Source: JBAXGW01 sp037139195 (GTDB lineage: Bacteria; Bacteroidota; Bacteroidia; Bacteroidales; JAHJDW01). Taken from it: a stretch of DNA of 14,366 bases. The DNA is taken from NCBI GenBank assembly GCA_037139195.1, contig JBAXGW010000088.1, positions 1 through 14,366 on the forward strand, in the 5' to 3' direction. Below the pieces are notes generated by a model that saw only the letters and a program-made list of their open reading frames with translations, searched no databases and was not told the DNA's origin. Of the stretch, positions 12,202 to 14,366 are shown one piece after another. Numbering within the stretch: the first letter of the stretch is position 1; each line of letters opens with the position of its first letter. Made by a program: the position numbers and the translations under genes.

Positions 12202-13841
12202 TGGACAGCATTAAAATATATAAATATTTCAATCGTAAGCAATTAGAAGCTATGACAATTGCCGCCAAAGATGAAGTTATTGTTGCCGCTCGTGGATTTG
12301 GAAAATCGGAGGGCATAGATGCTCCACGTTTAATTCGCAATGTTCACGAAATGCCTCGTAGTTCGGGTGCATTATTATCGCCAACCTACGGAAAGCTTTT
12401 GCGAAATACATTGCCAGCAATATTTCACGCACTCGACAGATTGGGCTATAAGCGAAATGTGCATTATGTAGTAGGGCATAAGCCAGCTAAAATGATGAAT
12501 TTCAAAAGTGCTTATATTGCACCGTTCAACTACGATTATGTAATTTCGTGGTATAACGGATCTATACAGCACTTAATCAGCTTCGATCGACCCATGTCGG
12601 CAAATTCCATGTCGTTGGATTATGTTATGGGGTTTGAGGCGAAGTTTTTAGACTATCAAAAAATCGTTAACGAAGTTCTTCCTGCAAATCGCGGTAATAA
12701 GCAATATTTCGGCGATTGTCCCTGGCATCACGGCTCGCTATATACTAGCGATATGCCAACAAACAAAATAGGCGATTGGATTTTGAATAAAGAAAAGGAA
12801 ATGGATTCCGATCTTATTGATTTGATAAGAGATACCTATGCTAAAATAAAGAATGCTGAAAAAACATTGGCAGAAGAAAAGGACTCAACAAAAGTCAAAA
12901 ATATTAGCTATTATATCAATAAGCTTAGAAAAGAATTGCAGTTTTGGCGTTCTAAAGCCCTGTTTTATGCTGAGTACGATGCATTTGATAATATTGAAAT
13001 ATTAGGCGAAGATTTTATAAAGCAATTAAAACGAGATTTGCCTCCGCTAATATTTCAAACGGCGGTTTTAAATATCCGTATGCGAAAAATAGATAATGGA
13101 TTTTATTCAGCTCTTAACGAAAAGATACATTATTATACAGCGTTTAATAATTCGCATTTCGAAAATTTGAATTACGATACAGGAGAGGCTCAGAAAAATA
13201 CCTGTAAAAAAGATGGCGACATATTGCAAACACAGCCATTGATAATAGCCAACGATTATAATGCCAGCATTAATACTATGGTAACAGCCCAAAAGATTGG
13301 GCGAGAGCTTCGCACTTTATCCTCGTTTTTTGTTAAAACACCCCGAAAAATCAAGGAGTTGATGCACGAATGGGCTGATTATTATCATGATTTTGCAAAG
13401 CGAGAAGTGGTGTATTATTACGATTCTACCGCCATTGCCGAAGATGCAGCAGGCTCAGAAACATTTGCAGATATTGTAATATCAACACTGCGAAAAAGGG
13501 GGTGGAGTGTATATGAAATTTATATAGGCAACCCAATGAGGCATAATTTAAAGCACATATATATTGATTTGGCACTGAAGGGCGATGAGAATTATCTATT
13601 TCCAACATTTAACCAAGATAATAACGAATATTTGTTGCTTGCCATGGAGCAAACAGGCATAAAGATTGGGCGTAATGGTTTTGAAAAAGACAAATCGGCC
13701 GAAAAAAAAGCCGATACCACAGAGCAACCCGACGAGCAAAAAACTCATATTACCGATGCTTGGGATACATTGTTTATAGGCTGCACCCAATACCCAATAA
13801 ATTCAGGCGACAAAATGCCTACGGGGATTGAGTGGAATTGA
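12201..13841 (+). CDS. Terminase large subunit (ATPase and nuclease)
   Basis: A 546-residue DNA-packaging motor. It cuts concatemeric DNA and drives it into the prohead at a portal, using ATP. The N-terminal ATPase has a Walker A AARGFGKS (29-36) and a Walker-B-like LDYVMGFEAKF (139-149), in which the catalytic glutamate E146 is retained while the usual preceding aspartate is Phe145. A long helical insert (about 195-255) separates it from the C-terminal RNase H-like nuclease. Nuclease metal ligands are probably D352 (ANDYNAS), D408 (YYYDST) and D519 or D522 (ITDAWDTL). It is the last intact gene on the plus strand; no portal gene follows. Confidence 0.92.
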   Translation: MDSIKIYKYFNRKQLEAMTIAAKDEVIVAARGFGKSEGIDAPRLIRNVHEMPRSSGALLSPTYGKLLRNTLPAIFHALDRLGYKRNVHYVVGHKPAKMMNFKSAYIAPFNYDYVISWYNGSIQHLISFDRPMSANSMSLDYVMGFEAKFLDYQKIVNEVLPANRGNKQYFGDCPWHHGSLYTSDMPTNKIGDWILNKEKEMDSDLIDLIRDTYAKIKNAEKTLAEEKDSTKVKNISYYINKLRKELQFWRSKALFYAEYDAFDNIEILGEDFIKQLKRDLPPLIFQTAVLNIRMRKIDNGFYSALNEKIHYYTAFNNSHFENLNYDTGEAQKNTCKKDGDILQTQPLIIANDYNASINTMVTAQKIGRELRTLSSFFVKTPRKIKELMHEWADYYHDFAKREVVYYYDSTAIAEDAAGSETFADIVISTLRKRGWSVYEIYIGNPMRHNLKHIYIDLALKGDENYLFPTFNQDNNEYLLLAMEQTGIKIGRNGFEKDKSAEKKADTTEQPDEQKTHITDAWDTLFIGCTQYPINSGDKMPTGIEWN

Positions 13842-14016
13842 AAGAGGTATACTGGTTTTATTAGAATCGTTTACAAATAGCTTAACTAATAAAACGCATT
13901 CCATTCAAATGGAGTTTGCTATGATTAAAAGTAATATACGAAAACAAAAACAAATACACTACGCCGTTAAAGGTTGCATTTCTGCAATTGTAGTTTACAG
14001 GTCGATTTTTATACAG
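13842..14016. other. Non-coding gap after the terminase
   Basis: No convincing gene is present. A TTG-initiated plus frame crosses it but has no gene-like features. A weak inverted repeat (ATTCCATTCAAATGGAGT around 13899-13916) is the only structure seen, and it lacks a T-run, so a terminator for the packaging operon is not clear. The portal gene expected next to a large terminase is missing here. Confidence 0.5.
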
Positions 14017-14346
14017 TTAGGAAGGAGGAAGGGATAAAAGATTATACATGTCAAACAGTTCTTTGTTTAATATATCTACTTTTGATAAAAAATCAATTAT
14101 GTCAAAATCATTATTTTTAATGTAGGATTGTTTTATTGGAGGTAAATATCGAGAGATATACATAGAATAGAATAAATTTGCAATTAAAAATATCTCTTGT
14201 CCATCTGTAAAGCCATCATAATTATATAGTGATTTTAGGTGGGTTCTAAAAATTCATTTTTCTATAATTTCATCAAAAACACCAAGAACCATTAGGCATT
14301 TTTGGAAAATTATTTTTCAAAAATACAATTTAATTTCAAATTTCAT
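14017..14346 (-). pseudogene. Minus-strand frame broken by two TGA codons
   Basis: One continuous minus-strand frame of 109 codons runs from an ATG (14344-14346) to TAA (14017-14019), with only two internal stops, both TGA (codon 10 at 14317-14319 and codon 31 at 14254-14256). The 78 codons after the second TGA have no stop, which is unlikely by chance in DNA this AT-rich. They read as a plausible soluble helical protein (DGFTDGQEIFLIANLFYSMY, then FDIIDFLSKVDILNKELFDM). No in-frame ATG lies shortly after the second TGA except at codon 62. This may be a decayed gene, most simply by Trp to stop changes at both sites, or a C-terminal fragment whose real 5' end was lost when the element joined its neighbour. 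I cannot name its family. Confidence 0.5.
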
Positions 14347-14366
14347 CTATTTTAATTGAAAATATT

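Noticed and set aside
13828..14037. A 69-residue TTG-initiated frame after the terminase
   Set aside because: It has a rare start, overlaps the terminase end and the opposed broken gene, and its peptide shows no fold or motif.
14017..14346. TGA read as tryptophan across the element
   Set aside because: Intact genes in this window, for example the large terminase and the 3187 product, end at TGA, so general reassignment would break them.

Overview
The window is AT-rich DNA from a Bacteroidota host. The evidence is the integrase type, Bacteroidota-style promoter elements (TTG, about 19 bp, then TAnnTTTG), A-rich leaders in place of strong Shine-Dalgarno sites, and the protein families. It holds a temperate phage-like integrated element, or a large part of one, with almost no host sequence that can be identified.

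Layout. (1) 27-1247, minus strand: tyrosine recombinase. (2) 1248-1585: dense non-coding region with inverted repeats, a strong hairpin terminator for minus-strand transcripts, and a stretch resembling the 3' end of a tRNA. It is a candidate attachment/recombinase-binding region. (3) 1586-2395: divergent lysogeny switch, with an HTH repressor (minus) and a Cro-like HTH protein (plus). A good promoter and a perfect 10-bp inverted repeat lie between them. (4) 2402-3981: early genes, namely a two-helix membrane protein, an AlpA/excisionase-type HTH protein, a free-standing DnaA domain IV protein and a protein with two winged-helix-like segments. (5) 4052-4099: six 8-bp tandem repeats of TTAGCnnn type. 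(6) 4144-5126: two unrecognised proteins, the second preceded by an array of TTGTYAACAA sites. (7) 5263-8922: head genes, namely a structural protein, S49 prohead protease, coiled-coil scaffold, HK97-type major capsid protein, a second structural protein resembling the first, and a small protein, closed by an intrinsic terminator at 8929-8954. (8) 9007-13841: a tightly overlapped operon with a GT-A glycosyltransferase, a SAM methyltransferase-like protein, an unknown helical protein, a single-HKD phospholipase D/nuclease-like protein, two terminase-region proteins and the large terminase. (9) 13842-14366: no intact gene. A minus-strand reading frame interrupted by two TGA codons fills 14017-14346.

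Together the genes cover integration, lysogeny control, replication initiation, capsid formation and DNA packaging. No portal, head-tail connector, tail, baseplate or lysis gene was found. The large terminase is the last intact gene on its strand and the next reading frame is opposed and broken. The element is therefore either cut off by the window edge, a prophage that lost its portal and tail genes, or a capsid-encoding satellite that borrows tails from a helper phage. The sequence alone does not decide between these.
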